Below, piece after piece: positions 9,784-18,330 of a stretch of DNA of 64,000 nucleotides (position 1 is the stretch's first letter; each line of letters begins with the position of its first letter). A program made the translations under genes and the position numbers. Under the pieces are notes generated by a model. It saw nothing but the letters and a program-made list of their open reading frames with translations, was not told where the DNA came from and searched no databases. Location: the NCBI RefSeq assembly GCF_022213955.1, contig NZ_JAKNTW010000028.1:62001-126000 (forward strand), given 5' to 3'. Source of the stretch: Dolomitihabitans soli (GTDB lineage Bacteria; Actinomycetota; Actinomycetes; Streptosporangiales; Streptosporangiaceae).

Positions 9784-9975
9784 TCACGCGGCACCTCGAT
9801 GGCTTCCTCGTTCACCGGGCTGTGCCACCGCACGCGGTAGTCTCACCTGCCCTCCGAAGGCTTTGGCCTCTCCGCCCGTCCGACGGCGAGGATGGTGACC
9901 GCAGCGTTCACATCCCGGTCATAGACGGCGTCGCACGGGCAGATCCACCGACGTGGTGATCGAGGTGCGTGGAGG
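9784..9975 (-). pseudogene. C-terminal relic of an IS605-type TnpB (OrfB)
   Basis: On the minus strand the frame reads RRWICPCDAVYDRDVNAAV and then TILAVGRAERPKP. This is the zinc-ribbon and final RuvC motif (DRDVNAA) of TnpB RNA-guided nucleases. A frameshift follows: the usual C-terminus continues in another frame as GGQVRLPRAVAQPGERG, with a stop at 9784-9786. The N-terminal ~300 residues are missing and only two Cys of the four-Cys ribbon are visible, so the protein is dead. No TnpA gene is nearby. The remaining sequence to 10178 contains no recognisable gene. Confidence 0.6.
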
Positions 9976-10178
9976 AACCGGCCAAGCGGTCGACCCGGCG
10001 CTGGCGGAAGGCGTCCCGGAGAAACACCGGCACCATAGACACGGAGGCCGGATCACTTACCGCGGGGAGACACCCACCACCTCCGCGATCACTTCGAAGT
10101 CGCCTGTCACCGACCATCCGGCATGCCCAATAGATCGCGCCACACCGTCTGTCAGGACAGCCCGCACTCCCGCAGTTC

Positions 10179-10210
10179 GTGGTCATTAGGGGGCGTGGTC
10201 ATTAGGGGGG
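10179..10210. repeat. 16-bp tandem direct repeat beside xerC
   Basis: GTGGTCATTAGGGGGC is followed at once by a second copy that differs only in the last base. The pair lies 33 bp beyond the 3' end of the tyrosine recombinase gene. It may be a replication-slippage product or a remnant of a recombination site. No function can be assigned. Confidence 0.5.
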
Positions 10211-10243
10211 CGACGGGCCACACCATCCCGCAGAGCACCCCGT

Positions 10244-11404
10244 TCAAGCCCTCGGATGAGCCTGGCGGTATGCGGTTCGGAGACGCTCGATGGAGACGTG
10301 CGTGTAGATCTGGGTGGTGTGGAGCGAGGCATGGCCGAGCATCTCCTGGACGCTACGGAGATCGGCTCCGCCCTCAAGCATGTGGGTGGCAGCGGTGTGC
10401 CGCAGCCCGTGCGGCCCCATGTCCGGAGCGTCCTCGATCTCCGCAAGCCGAGCGTGAACGACTCGGCGCACCGTACTCGCATCGATACGGCCGCCCCTGG
10501 CCCCCAGGAACAGCGCCGGCCCTGTCCCCTCCCGGATCCAGCGCGGTCGCCCTCGTACACACCAGTCGTCCAGCGCCCGCAACGCGGGAAGCCCGAAAGG
10601 AACGCTCCGCTCCTTACGCCCCTTGCCCAGCACCCGCACGGTGTGCCGACCACGATCGACATCGTCCACATCGAGCCCGCACAGCTCACTGACCCTGATC
10701 CCGGTGGCATAGAGAACCTCCACGATCGCCTGATCGCGAAGCTCCTTCGCCCCGCCGACCGCCGCTCGAACCGGCTCCGCGCCGTCACCCCCGTCGCTTG
10801 AGGCAGTCGGTGAACGGCTGGGAGCATCCAGCATGGCCTGAGCCTGGTCCAGGGTCAGGACATCGGGCAGCGTACGGCCCGCCTTGGCCATACCGAGCAG
10901 CAGACTGGGATCATTCGCCAGCCAGCCACGCCGATGCGCGAACGCCGTGAAAGTCCGCGCGCATGCCGTACGGCGAGCGAGGGTCGCCCGGGATCGGCCC
11001 GCCCGATGTTGCTCCGCCAGCCATTCGCGCAGCACCGCGATGTCGAGCCCGGCCAGGATGGCGCTTCGGGTTGTCACCAGGTGCCCGAGCAGCCCGTCCA
11101 CGTCGGTCAGGTAAGCCCGAATCGTATGCGGCGACAGATCTCGTTCCAGCCGCAGATATCGCTCGAACTCAGCCCGCACCTCCTCGAGATCCGGCGACAC
11201 GGCACTACCAAGAGCCCTGACGGCCTCCGCACCCGGACCCACAGGCGAGACAGCCTCCACACCCGGATTCGCCGTGACCTCCGCACTCAATTCCGGAACG
11301 GCCTCCGCACTCAGATCCACCGAGCGTTCCACCCCAGGCTCGGCCGGAAGATCCATTCCGAGGCCCTGCGATCCCTCCATGCCGCGATCCGGCGTGTCGG
11401 CCAC
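10244..11404 (-). CDS. xerC: Tyrosine recombinase XerC-like
   Basis: Protein of 386 aa. Residues ~1-75 are a low-complexity Val/Glu/Ala/Pro extension with loosely repeated GVEAV/SAE units. Then come the SAM-like core-binding domain (~76-165) and the catalytic domain. All catalytic residues are visible: Arg in TGIRVSEL, Lys in GKGRKER, HxxR in HGLRH, His in MLGHAS and Tyr in TQIYTHV. XerC with XerD resolves chromosome dimers at dif, and this locus (near rpsB and dprA) is the usual actinobacterial xerC position. The start is GTG at 11404; internal ATGs at residues 9 and 17 are alternatives. Confidence 0.9.
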   Translation of the reverse strand: MADTPDRGMEGSQGLGMDLPAEPGVERSVDLSAEAVPELSAEVTANPGVEAVSPVGPGAEAVRALGSAVSPDLEEVRAEFERYLRLERDLSPHTIRAYLTDVDGLLGHLVTTRSAILAGLDIAVLREWLAEQHRAGRSRATLARRTACARTFTAFAHRRGWLANDPSLLLGMAKAGRTLPDVLTLDQAQAMLDAPSRSPTASSDGGDGAEPVRAAVGGAKELRDQAIVEVLYATGIRVSELCGLDVDDVDRGRHTVRVLGKGRKERSVPFGLPALRALDDWCVRGRPRWIREGTGPALFLGARGGRIDASTVRRVVHARLAEIEDAPDMGPHGLRHTAATHMLEGGADLRSVQEMLGHASLHTTQIYTHVSIERLRTAYRQAHPRA

Positions 11405-11554
11405 TCCTCCCGCCTTTCCTCAGCGTCACCCGCACCCACCATCTCGCGCAGCCCGATCTTCCGCCAGCCTCACACCTCCCGTCAGCTCAGATCCTCCACG
11501 CGCACCACCCCCGCCACGACGGTGGGCCCCGCTGTCCGGGAGATCTCGGGGGCG

Positions 11555-11735
11555 GTTCGAACGTGATGTCGACCCGTGCCATCAGCGGGTAGACGGTGGC
11601 GAGCAGCCTGGCCACGTTCTCGGCGCCGTCGACGGCCCTGGCCAGCTGCGGGGCCTTGCCACCGCCGTCCCCGACGAGCTGGACGTCGGCCGACAGCAGA
11701 CTCTGCAGTCCGAGCGCGAAGGACCGGCCCGCCTT
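11555..11735 (-). pseudogene. Fragment of a SigJ-type ECF sigma factor
   Basis: The minus strand encodes LLSADVQLVGDGGGKAP, then LARAVDGAENVARLLATV and RVDITFEP. This is the start of the SnoaL-like C-terminal domain of SigJ/ECF41 sigma factors. The sigma-2 and sigma-4 regions are absent upstream and the reading becomes unrelated after FEP. It is a ~60-residue relic. The rest of the 11405-11941 gap holds no recognisable gene, though an open frame extends over the upstream edge to 11825. Confidence 0.6.
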
Positions 11736-11941
11736 CTGGGGGTAGCAATGAAGAAATTTCAACGAAGTAGCGTCTGACCTGCGGTAGTGGAGGAGTTTGA
11801 CCGCCTGTGGCGGGTTGATGATCACTGCCGCTACGGTCGTTCCGGATTTGTCCGGTACGGCACGTGGAGTGGTGCGTTGTCAGAGAAGATGTTCTCCGAG
11901 GAGCAGGCCGGCGGTGTTGCGGTCATGCGGCGAGCGGGCGC

Positions 11942-12925
11942 TCACCCGGTCCGATCACCTGGTGCAGACGAGGTGATCGTGCGGAGGTATCGGTGGGCGA
12001 GACGGTGCAGGTGGGTGAGGAGTTCCGGCGGGCCGGTGACGTCGAAGTCCGCGCCGAGCAGGCCCAGATGGACGGCGAGGGTCTCGACGGTGTCCGCGCC
12101 GGTGTGCAGGACGCAGGTGCGGTCGTCGAGGCGTTCGACCGTGCCGGCCGCCGGGCCGATGCGATCGGCGATGACCTCGGCCGGCGCGTGCACGGTGACC
12201 CGCGCCCGGTAGCGCCAGGCGGCGGCGGACACCCGGCCTGACACGTACGCGGCGACGTCGTCGGGCAGGTCCCGTGGGGCGAAGCGGGGGCCGGTCGGGG
12301 TGCGGGGCCGGATCCGGTCGACGCGGAAGGTGCGCCAGTCGTCCCGCTCGACGTCCCAGGCCAGCAGGTACCAGCGGCGGCCCCAGATGACGAGCCGGTA
12401 CGGCTCGACGGTGCGCACGGTGGCCGCGCCGGCGTGGTCGTGGTAGTCGAAGCGGAGCCGTTCCCGGTCGCGGCAAAGCGCGCTCAAGGCGGTCAGGACC
12501 GCCGGGTCGACGCCGGGACCGGCGTCGCCGCGGGGCACCGGCACCGTGTAGGCCTGCAGGGTGTTGACCCGGCGCCGCAGCCGCGAGGGCAGCACCTGCT
12601 CCAGCTTCGCCAGCGCCCGCAACGACGCCTCCTCGATCCCCGCGATGGCGCCACCGGTCGCGGTCCGCAGGCCGACGGTGACGGCGACCGCCTCCTCGTC
12701 GTCGAGCAGCAACGGCGGCAGCACGGCACCGGCGCCGAGCCGGTAGCCGCCGGCGGAACCGCGGGTGGCCAGCACCGGATAGCCGAGGGTGCGCAGGCGC
12801 TCCACGTCGACCCGGACGGTCCGCCCGCTCACCTCGAGGCGTTCGGCGAGTTCGGCGCCGGTCCACTCGCGTGGGGTCTGCAGGAGGGAGAGCAGCCGCA
12901 GGAGGCGGGCCGAGGTGTCCAACAT
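11942..12925 (-). CDS. WYL-domain transcriptional regulator (YafY/DeoR-like HTH)
   Basis: Protein of 327 aa from the ATG at 12925. An upstream in-frame ATG at 12946 lies inside the operator and is less likely. Residues ~1-60 are a winged helix (LLRLLSLLQTP, AELAERLEVSGRTVRVDVERL). A WYL domain follows, with VEPYRLVIWGRRWYLLAW at its core and an RVDRI segment. The C-terminal WCX-like region ends in HRYLRTI. Such proteins usually sense a small ligand. It is divergent from the epoxide hydrolase gene across a perfect 17-bp inverted repeat, so it very likely represses that gene and itself. Confidence 0.9.
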   Translation of the reverse strand: MLDTSARLLRLLSLLQTPREWTGAELAERLEVSGRTVRVDVERLRTLGYPVLATRGSAGGYRLGAGAVLPPLLLDDEEAVAVTVGLRTATGGAIAGIEEASLRALAKLEQVLPSRLRRRVNTLQAYTVPVPRGDAGPGVDPAVLTALSALCRDRERLRFDYHDHAGAATVRTVEPYRLVIWGRRWYLLAWDVERDDWRTFRVDRIRPRTPTGPRFAPRDLPDDVAAYVSGRVSAAAWRYRARVTVHAPAEVIADRIGPAAGTVERLDDRTCVLHTGADTVETLAVHLGLLGADFDVTGPPELLTHLHRLAHRYLRTITSSAPGDRTG

Positions 12926-12934
12926 TCGTCCAGT

Positions 12935-12977
12935 CTGCCGGACCATTAGGAGCGATATCGTCCTAATGGTCCGGCAG
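12935..12977. promoter_or_regulatory. Large perfect inverted repeat, operator between WYL regulator and epoxide hydrolase
   Basis: CTGCCGGACCATTAGGA (12935-12951) and its exact complement (12961-12977) flank a 9-bp spacer GCGATATCG. It fills most of the 62-bp divergent promoter region. Perfect arms of this length suggest a high-affinity site for the WYL protein. Confidence 0.8.
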
Positions 12978-12987
12978 GGTCGATGAC

Positions 12988-14118
12988 ATGACCGAGATCG
13001 CCACGGCCGAGATCCGTGAATTCCGTATCGATATCCCGCAGGCCGACCTGGACGACCTGGCCGAGCGCCTGGCCCGGGTCCGCTGGGCCGGCGAACTGCC
13101 CGACGCCGGCAACGACTACGGCGTGCCGCTGCAGTACGTGCAGAGCCTGGTGCAGCGGTGGCGCGACGGCTACGACTGGCGCGCGTGGGAGGCGAAACTG
13201 AACTCCCACCCCCAGTTCACCACCACCATCGACGGGCAGGACGTGCACTTCCTGCACGTCCGCTCACCCGAGCCGGACGCCACCCCGCTGCTGCTCACGC
13301 ACGGCTGGCCGACCACAATCGCGGAATACCTCGATGTCATCGGCCCGCTCAGCGACCCGCGCGCCCACGGCGGCGATGCGGCCGACGCCTTCCACCTGGT
13401 GATCCCGTCCATCCCCGGGTTCGGCTTCGCCGGGCCCACCACCGAGCGGGGCTGGAACCGGTACCGCATCGCCAGAGCATGGGCCGAGCTGATGCGCCGC
13501 CTCGGCTACGAGCGCTATGGCGCGCACGGCAACGACTGCGGCTCACACATCTCGCCCGAGGTGGGCCGCTGCGATCCCGAGCATGTCATCGGCGTGCACG
13601 TCACCCAGATCTTCTCCTTCCCCTCCGGGGACCCGGCCGAGCTGACCGGCCTGTCGGAGGAGGACAGCAAGAAGGTCCAGTTCCTGCAGTGGTGGACGGA
13701 CAACAGCGGCGGCTACGACAAGCTGCAGTCCACCGCCCCGCAGACCCTGGCCCACGCGCTGGCCGACTCACCGGTGGGGCAGCTGGGCTGGAACGCGCAG
13801 CTGCTCGGCCCGAACCTCGACGCGGACTACGTGCTGACCAACACCATGGTCTACTGGCTCACCAACACCGCCGCCTCAGCCGCGCGCCTGTACTACGAGG
13901 ACTTCCACGCGGAGGACAAGCCGGCAGAACCCACCACCGTGCCGCTCGGGCTGGCCAACTTCGCCTGGGACTTCCAGTCGATCCGCCCGTTCGCCGAACG
14001 CGACCACAAGAACATCGTGTCCTGGAACGTCTACGACACCGGCAGCCACTTCGCCGCGCACGACGTGCCCGGCCTGCTGGTCGACGACATCCGCGGCTTC
14101 TTCCGTCAGTTGCGCTGA
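12988..14118 (+). CDS. Epoxide hydrolase, alpha/beta-fold with EHN domain
   Basis: Protein of 376 aa. Residues ~8-115 match the epoxide hydrolase N-terminal domain ([17 protein letters not shown]). The alpha/beta hydrolase core follows. The oxyanion motif is THGWP (~104-108), the nucleophile is Asp183 in GNDCGS, and the catalytic His is in [11 protein letters not shown] near the C-terminus. It is a microsomal-type epoxide hydrolase opening epoxides to diols, with an unknown natural substrate. It starts at an ATG just past the operator and its expression is likely released by the divergent WYL regulator. Confidence 0.9.
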   Translation: MTEIATAEIREFRIDIPQADLDDLAERLARVRWAGELPDAGNDYGVPLQYVQSLVQRWRDGYDWRAWEAKLNSHPQFTTTIDGQDVHFLHVRSPEPDATPLLLTHGWPTTIAEYLDVIGPLSDPRAHGGDAADAFHLVIPSIPGFGFAGPTTERGWNRYRIARAWAELMRRLGYERYGAHGNDCGSHISPEVGRCDPEHVIGVHVTQIFSFPSGDPAELTGLSEEDSKKVQFLQWWTDNSGGYDKLQSTAPQTLAHALADSPVGQLGWNAQLLGPNLDADYVLTNTMVYWLTNTAASAARLYYEDFHAEDKPAEPTTVPLGLANFAWDFQSIRPFAERDHKNIVSWNVYDTGSHFAAHDVPGLLVDDIRGFFRQLR

Positions 14119-14192
14119 ACCGTGCCGAGCGAGGTGCGCGGGGCGGGCATCTCACCGCGCGCATCCCTGGTCCGAACTTCGGGAGTACCGCC

Positions 14193-15326
14193 ATGCAGAC
14201 CCTGACCCGCCGCGCCCTCAACCGCGCCACCCTCGACCGGCAGCTGCTCCTGCGCCGCGCCGACCTCACCCCGCTGCAGGCCATCGAACACCTGGTGGGC
14301 CTGCAGGCGCAGACCCCGCACACCTGGTACGTGGGACTGTGGAGCCGGCTCACCGCGTGCCGGCCCCAGGAGGTCGCGGCGCTGCTCACCCAGCGCCGGG
14401 CCGTGCGGATCGCCCTCATGCGCTCGACGATCCACCTCGTCAGCACGGCCGACGCGCTCGCGCTGCGCCCGCTCGTGCAGCCGGTGCTGGACCGCGACCT
14501 GTTCGCCAACCACACCCACGGCCGGGCGATGCGCGACCTGGACACCGGCAAGATGGTGGCGGCGGGCCGGGAACTGCTCGACGAGCAGCCCCGCACCCCG
14601 GCCGAGCTCGGCCGGCTGCTGGCCCAGCGATGGCCGGATCGCGACCCGGCGAGCCTCGCCTACGCGGTGCGCAACCTCCTGCCGGTCGTCCAGACTCCGC
14701 CCCGCGGGGTGTGGGGCGGCGGCGGCCGGACCGTCCACGCGCCGCTCGAGTCGTGGGCAGGCGCGCCGCTGCGCACCGACCACACGATCGACCAGATGGT
14801 CCTGCGTTACCTGGCCGCGTTCGGCCCGGCGACCGTACGCGACGTGCAGACCTGGTGCGGCCTGACCCGGCTGGCGGAGGTGCTCGACCGGCTCCGGACC
14901 CGCCTGGCCACGTTCCGCGACGAGAACGGCGCGGAACTGTTCGACCTGCCCGACGCGCCCCGGCCCGATCCGCAGGTCAGTGCGCCCGCCCGGTTCCTGT
15001 ACGACTTCGACAACCTGCTGCTGTCACACCACGACCGCTCCAGGGTGATCACCGACGGCCTCCGCCGGCAGAACTTCAAACCGCACGGGCCCGTCCCTCG
15101 CCTGGTGCTCCTCGACGGCTTCACGGCAGCGACCTGGACATTCACCACCGCACACGACACGGCGACACTGACCGTGCACCCGTTCGCACCGCTGTCCGCG
15201 CTCGACCGCGACGCGTTGACCGTCGAGGGCGGCGGCCTGCTGGACTTCCTCGCTGCCAAAGCGTCACACGAGATCCGCTTCACCGCCCCAGGTCACCGCG
15301 ACCACAGCGATCCCAGCAACCGGTAG
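14193..15326 (+). CDS. Winged-helix DNA-binding domain protein (HTH_42 / AlkX-like)
   Basis: Protein of 377 aa. It begins MQTLTRRALNRATLDRQLLL, then ..LVGLQAQTP and LMRSTIHLVS, the pattern of the actinobacterial 'winged helix DNA-binding domain-containing protein' family (PF06224, related to the YcaQ/AlkX glycosylase-like proteins). The C-terminal part has FLYDFDNLLLSHHDRSRV and LVLLDGF motifs. YcaQ members unhook DNA crosslinks, but the function of this branch is not established. GGGAG precedes the ATG. It lies 74 bp after the epoxide hydrolase on the same strand and could be co-transcribed. Confidence 0.82.
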   Translation: MQTLTRRALNRATLDRQLLLRRADLTPLQAIEHLVGLQAQTPHTWYVGLWSRLTACRPQEVAALLTQRRAVRIALMRSTIHLVSTADALALRPLVQPVLDRDLFANHTHGRAMRDLDTGKMVAAGRELLDEQPRTPAELGRLLAQRWPDRDPASLAYAVRNLLPVVQTPPRGVWGGGGRTVHAPLESWAGAPLRTDHTIDQMVLRYLAAFGPATVRDVQTWCGLTRLAEVLDRLRTRLATFRDENGAELFDLPDAPRPDPQVSAPARFLYDFDNLLLSHHDRSRVITDGLRRQNFKPHGPVPRLVLLDGFTAATWTFTTAHDTATLTVHPFAPLSALDRDALTVEGGGLLDFLAAKASHEIRFTAPGHRDHSDPSNR

Positions 15327-15406
15327 CCAGAGGAGTCCTCGCTGCCTCGGAACTCGGGTCCAACCGAGATACGGGTAAACCGGCCATGAGTCGATCTTGA
15401 CGCCCT

Positions 15407-15499
15407 GTTGTTGCAGGACTCGACCATGGTGGTGGCCCGGGTGACGTTCTCCCGCAGCGTGGCGTCGGAGATGTACCGAAGAAGCACCGATCGTCGTTC
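15407..15499 (-). pseudogene. Short relic of a Tn3-family transposase
   Basis: The minus strand reads LLRYISDATLRENVTRATTMVESCN within a longer open stretch. This resembles the region near the C-terminus of Tn3-family TnpA (LRRYI-x-D-x-LRE-x-I-x-x-x-T-x-x-x-E-x-YN). Only ~30 residues remain and no terminal repeats are seen. The sequence 15327-15406 shows nothing recognisable. Confidence 0.45.
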
Positions 15500-15569
15500 G
15501 GACACGGTGCCGTCATGGCACTCACCTCCTGCCCCCGTCGGCGGCTGGTTGCCGTCCGACGGCGCCGCT

Positions 15570-15830
15570 TCCTCGGCCACCGGAAGCCAGCTGCCCGGCT
15601 ACGCCGGCGCCGCCGCCCATGCGATCTGGATCGTGGGGGCGCAGAAGGTGGTGGCCGACCTTCCCGCCGCGCTGCGCCGCGTCGAAGAGCACTGCCTTCC
15701 GCTGGAAAACGACCGTGCCATGAGGGCGTACGGCAAGCCCAGTGCTCTCAACCGCCTTCTCATCCTCAACGCGGAGCCCTATCCGGGGCGCGGCACCGTC
15801 CTGCTGCTCCGTGAAACCATCGGATTCTGA
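15570..15830 (+). pseudogene. C-terminal fragment of a LUD-domain (LutC-like) protein
   Basis: Residues after TGSQLPGYAGAAAHA continue as IWIVGAQKVVADLPAALRR, then AYGKPSALNRLLILN and TVLLLRETIGF. This is the end of the LUD (DUF162) fold found in lactate-utilisation-type proteins. The first half of the domain is missing: upstream sequence is unrelated and overlaps the Tn3-type relic. It is therefore a truncated gene, though its stop codon and final reading frame are intact. Confidence 0.6.
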
Positions 15831-16008
15831 ACCACCGGCGTTCCTCAGCTGGTCCGGCACGCAGACATCCACGTCCGAGAGCCGTCGCCGCAGGCCATCG
15901 CTGAACCCCGGAGAGTGCCCGGCGCCACACCGGTGCCGGGCACTCTGGACCCGTGGCCGGGTCTCAACGGCGGCAGCGCCCGCGACGCCCCCGAACGTCG
16001 GCGACTCG

Positions 16009-16449
16009 TCAGGGCTCGAGGTCGGCCACGCCCTTGCCGCTCGCGATGTCGAACGGCACAGAGACCTGGTCGTGCGCGATCAACCAATGGTCGTCGCTCT
16101 TCCGGAAGCAGAACGTGGCCCGGACCCACATGCCACTCGTCGCCGTCCCGTTCCGCAGCGTGCCGCTGAGCCGACCGAAACCGTGGCCGAATGCCACGTC
16201 ACCGCCCACGGTGATGGTCAGGTCGCGAAGCTCATAATTCACATCCTGGAAGAGCGTGAACGCCCTCGTCCAGTTCTCCATCTTCGCCTCTATCCCCACG
16301 TGCTGCAGCGGCGGCTCGACGTCGAAGGAGACGACGTCTGTCGCGTAAAGCCGCCTCAGGCCGTCGAGGTCCTTGGCGCGTATTCCTTCGACGATCTTCT
16401 CCACCTGCTGCTTGATCTTGGCTTCGTCTACCTCGCGGTGCGCAGGCAT
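16009..16449 (-). CDS. SnoaL/NTF2-like (DUF4440-type) protein
   Basis: Protein of 146 aa with the cone-shaped NTF2 fold pattern: an N-terminal helix with KIKQQVEKIVEGIRAKDLDGL, the YATDVVSFDVEPPLQHVG strand-loop, and final strands with WLIAHDQVSVPFD. The closest named families are SgcJ/EcaC-type ketosteroid-isomerase-like proteins. It has no signal peptide. It stands alone: a 178-bp gap on one side and 282 bp on the other hold nothing I can recognise. Substrate unknown. Confidence 0.8.
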   Translation of the reverse strand: MPAHREVDEAKIKQQVEKIVEGIRAKDLDGLRRLYATDVVSFDVEPPLQHVGIEAKMENWTRAFTLFQDVNYELRDLTITVGGDVAFGHGFGRLSGTLRNGTATSGMWVRATFCFRKSDDHWLIAHDQVSVPFDIASGKGVADLEP

Positions 16450-16731
16450 CGCTACCCATCACTTCCCATCGGTGTGGAATCTCGGCTTTTCACCAGACCG
16501 ACGACACAGCACCCCGGGATGTCAGGCCCGATGAAACCCCGGACCGAAACGAGGACGCGGCTACGCCTTGGGGGTGTCGGTAAGGCTGCCGCCACCGGCC
16601 GAGATGACGCACGATGGTGAGTTGGATGCTGAACCCGAGGCGGTTGTGATCACCCCTCAGCACCAGATGCAATCTTGATGAGCAGCACCGTCCCCATCGG
16701 CGGCGCCCCGGTCAGGTCCAGGCGGGTGGCT

Positions 16732-18330
16732 TCAGCTCTCCGCTCGGGCGGATGAGCGGAGGGCGGCGGCATCGCGTGAGGCCATCGCATCGAGGAGGTG
16801 GGTGCCACGCTGTTGGAGCAGGCGCACAGTGATCGCGGGTGTCATGCCCAGGACAGCGGCGGCCAGAAGGACGGCGACGAGGGCGGTCACCCACCACGGA
16901 CCGCCGATGACGCCGGGCAGGATGGCGGCCAGCAGGGCCACAGGGAAGATCGTCATTTGTCCGCCCGTCGGATCGCCCGCTTGCTGGCCCGGGTAGATGC
17001 GATCGCGGGCGTCGGTGCCCACGGCCGGCATCACGAGCGCGAGCAGCGGCGCTCCGGCGCAGCCCGCCGCGGCCGCGGCGATGGCGCCGCCGACGGCGGC
17101 ACCTCCCAGGGGAGAGCCGGTCGCGGCCCACAGCACGGCCGCCAGCGCGATGGACGGCAGGCCGAACAGCAGCGCCCACGCCGCCATCCGCCCGTGCACG
17201 TCGGCCTTGAGGGCGCCCGGTGTGGTGAGGAGCTGCCACAGGGCGGTGCCGTCCAGGGCGTAGGTGTTGATCGCGACCATCGCGCCGAACACGGCTGCCG
17301 CTGGGCCTACCAGGGGCAGCGCCCAACTCCAGTCGGTGAAGGCGATGATGAGCGCCATCAGCAGCGGTGTCAGCCAGGCGCTGCGCAGCTCAACACCGCG
17401 CGCCGGGTCACGTAGCCAGGTGGCCAGCTCTCGCGAGACGACCGCGGCCACCTGCGGCGTCGCAAACGGCAAGGACAGCCCACGTCCCGGCACGGAGGGC
17501 CGCCGCGAACTCGCCCGGCGCGGCGGCCGGCTCAGGGCGCGAGCCGTCAGCGCGATCCAGCACAGCTGCGACAGAGCGCCCAAGGCCAGCAGCGCCGCCA
17601 GCGGCAGCAGGACCGGTCCCGTCCCGGCGCCGTCGCGGGCGGCGAGCGCCGCGCCATACCCCCAGCCGGTGGGCCATGCGGCGAGCACATCGATCACCGG
17701 TTCGGGGAGCTGCCCGGCCCTGGGGATGACCAGGGCCGTGTCCCCCTCGCCGAGACGCGGCAGCAGCCAGGCCGCGACTAACACCCATCCGGCGAACGAC
17801 AGCGCGAGCATGATCGCGGTCTGTACGGCGGCCAGCGTCATCCCGGCCCGGGTCTGCAGCAGCCAGGCCGCCAGCGCCGCCACCGTCTTGCCCGCCCAGA
17901 TGAGCAGATACAGCTGGGCCACCACCGCGGCCACGGCGGCCGCAACCGCCGCCATGCCACCCGGCGCGGCCAGCACCACCAGCGACGACAGGCACGCCAG
18001 CGTGATCAGCGGGCCGACGCCCAGCAGCTCGGTCCACGACAGGGCCCACGCCGGCCGCCACGACCCCAGCGGATAACCGCGCAACCACTCGCGCGAGATA
18101 ACCGACGGATCATGGCGAGGCTGAGCCAGCGGCCCGAACAGCCACATGCCACCCCACACGGTGAATGCCACCGCGATCCAGCCCTCGTGGATCACGCCAT
18201 CGGCGGTCAATGACGCGCCCGCGATCACCAGGGCGGCCAGGACCAGTCCGGTGACCAGGCTGAAAGCGCGCTCGTTGTGCGGGCCGTTGCGGAACAGGCG
18301 CAGCTTGAGCGCGAACAAGGTGCGGATCAT
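16732..18330 (-). CDS. ABC transporter permease (ABC-2 exporter type)
   Basis: Protein of 532 aa with ten to twelve hydrophobic segments and little else, beginning MIRTLFALKLRLFRNGPHNE. It overlaps the upstream ATPase gene by ATGA (18327-18330), so the two form one transporter. The middle cytoplasmic loop is basic (RRASSRRPSVPGR). No periplasmic binding protein is nearby, so an exporter is likely; the substrate is unknown. It is the last of a four-gene minus-strand operon starting with a LuxR-type regulator at 22667. Confidence 0.82.
   Translation of the reverse strand: MIRTLFALKLRLFRNGPHNERAFSLVTGLVLAALVIAGASLTADGVIHEGWIAVAFTVWGGMWLFGPLAQPRHDPSVISREWLRGYPLGSWRPAWALSWTELLGVGPLITLACLSSLVVLAAPGGMAAVAAAVAAVVAQLYLLIWAGKTVAALAAWLLQTRAGMTLAAVQTAIMLALSFAGWVLVAAWLLPRLGEGDTALVIPRAGQLPEPVIDVLAAWPTGWGYGAALAARDGAGTGPVLLPLAALLALGALSQLCWIALTARALSRPPRRASSRRPSVPGRGLSLPFATPQVAAVVSRELATWLRDPARGVELRSAWLTPLLMALIIAFTDWSWALPLVGPAAAVFGAMVAINTYALDGTALWQLLTTPGALKADVHGRMAAWALLFGLPSIALAAVLWAATGSPLGGAAVGGAIAAAAAGCAGAPLLALVMPAVGTDARDRIYPGQQAGDPTGGQMTIFPVALLAAILPGVIGGPWWVTALVAVLLAAAVLGMTPAITVRLLQQRGTHLLDAMASRDAAALRSSARAES

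Noticed and set aside
11736-11825. Possible insertion-sequence end next to the SigJ relic
   Set aside because: The open frame there looks unrelated to the sigma fragment and reminded me of transposase tails, but no motif or terminal repeat could be shown.
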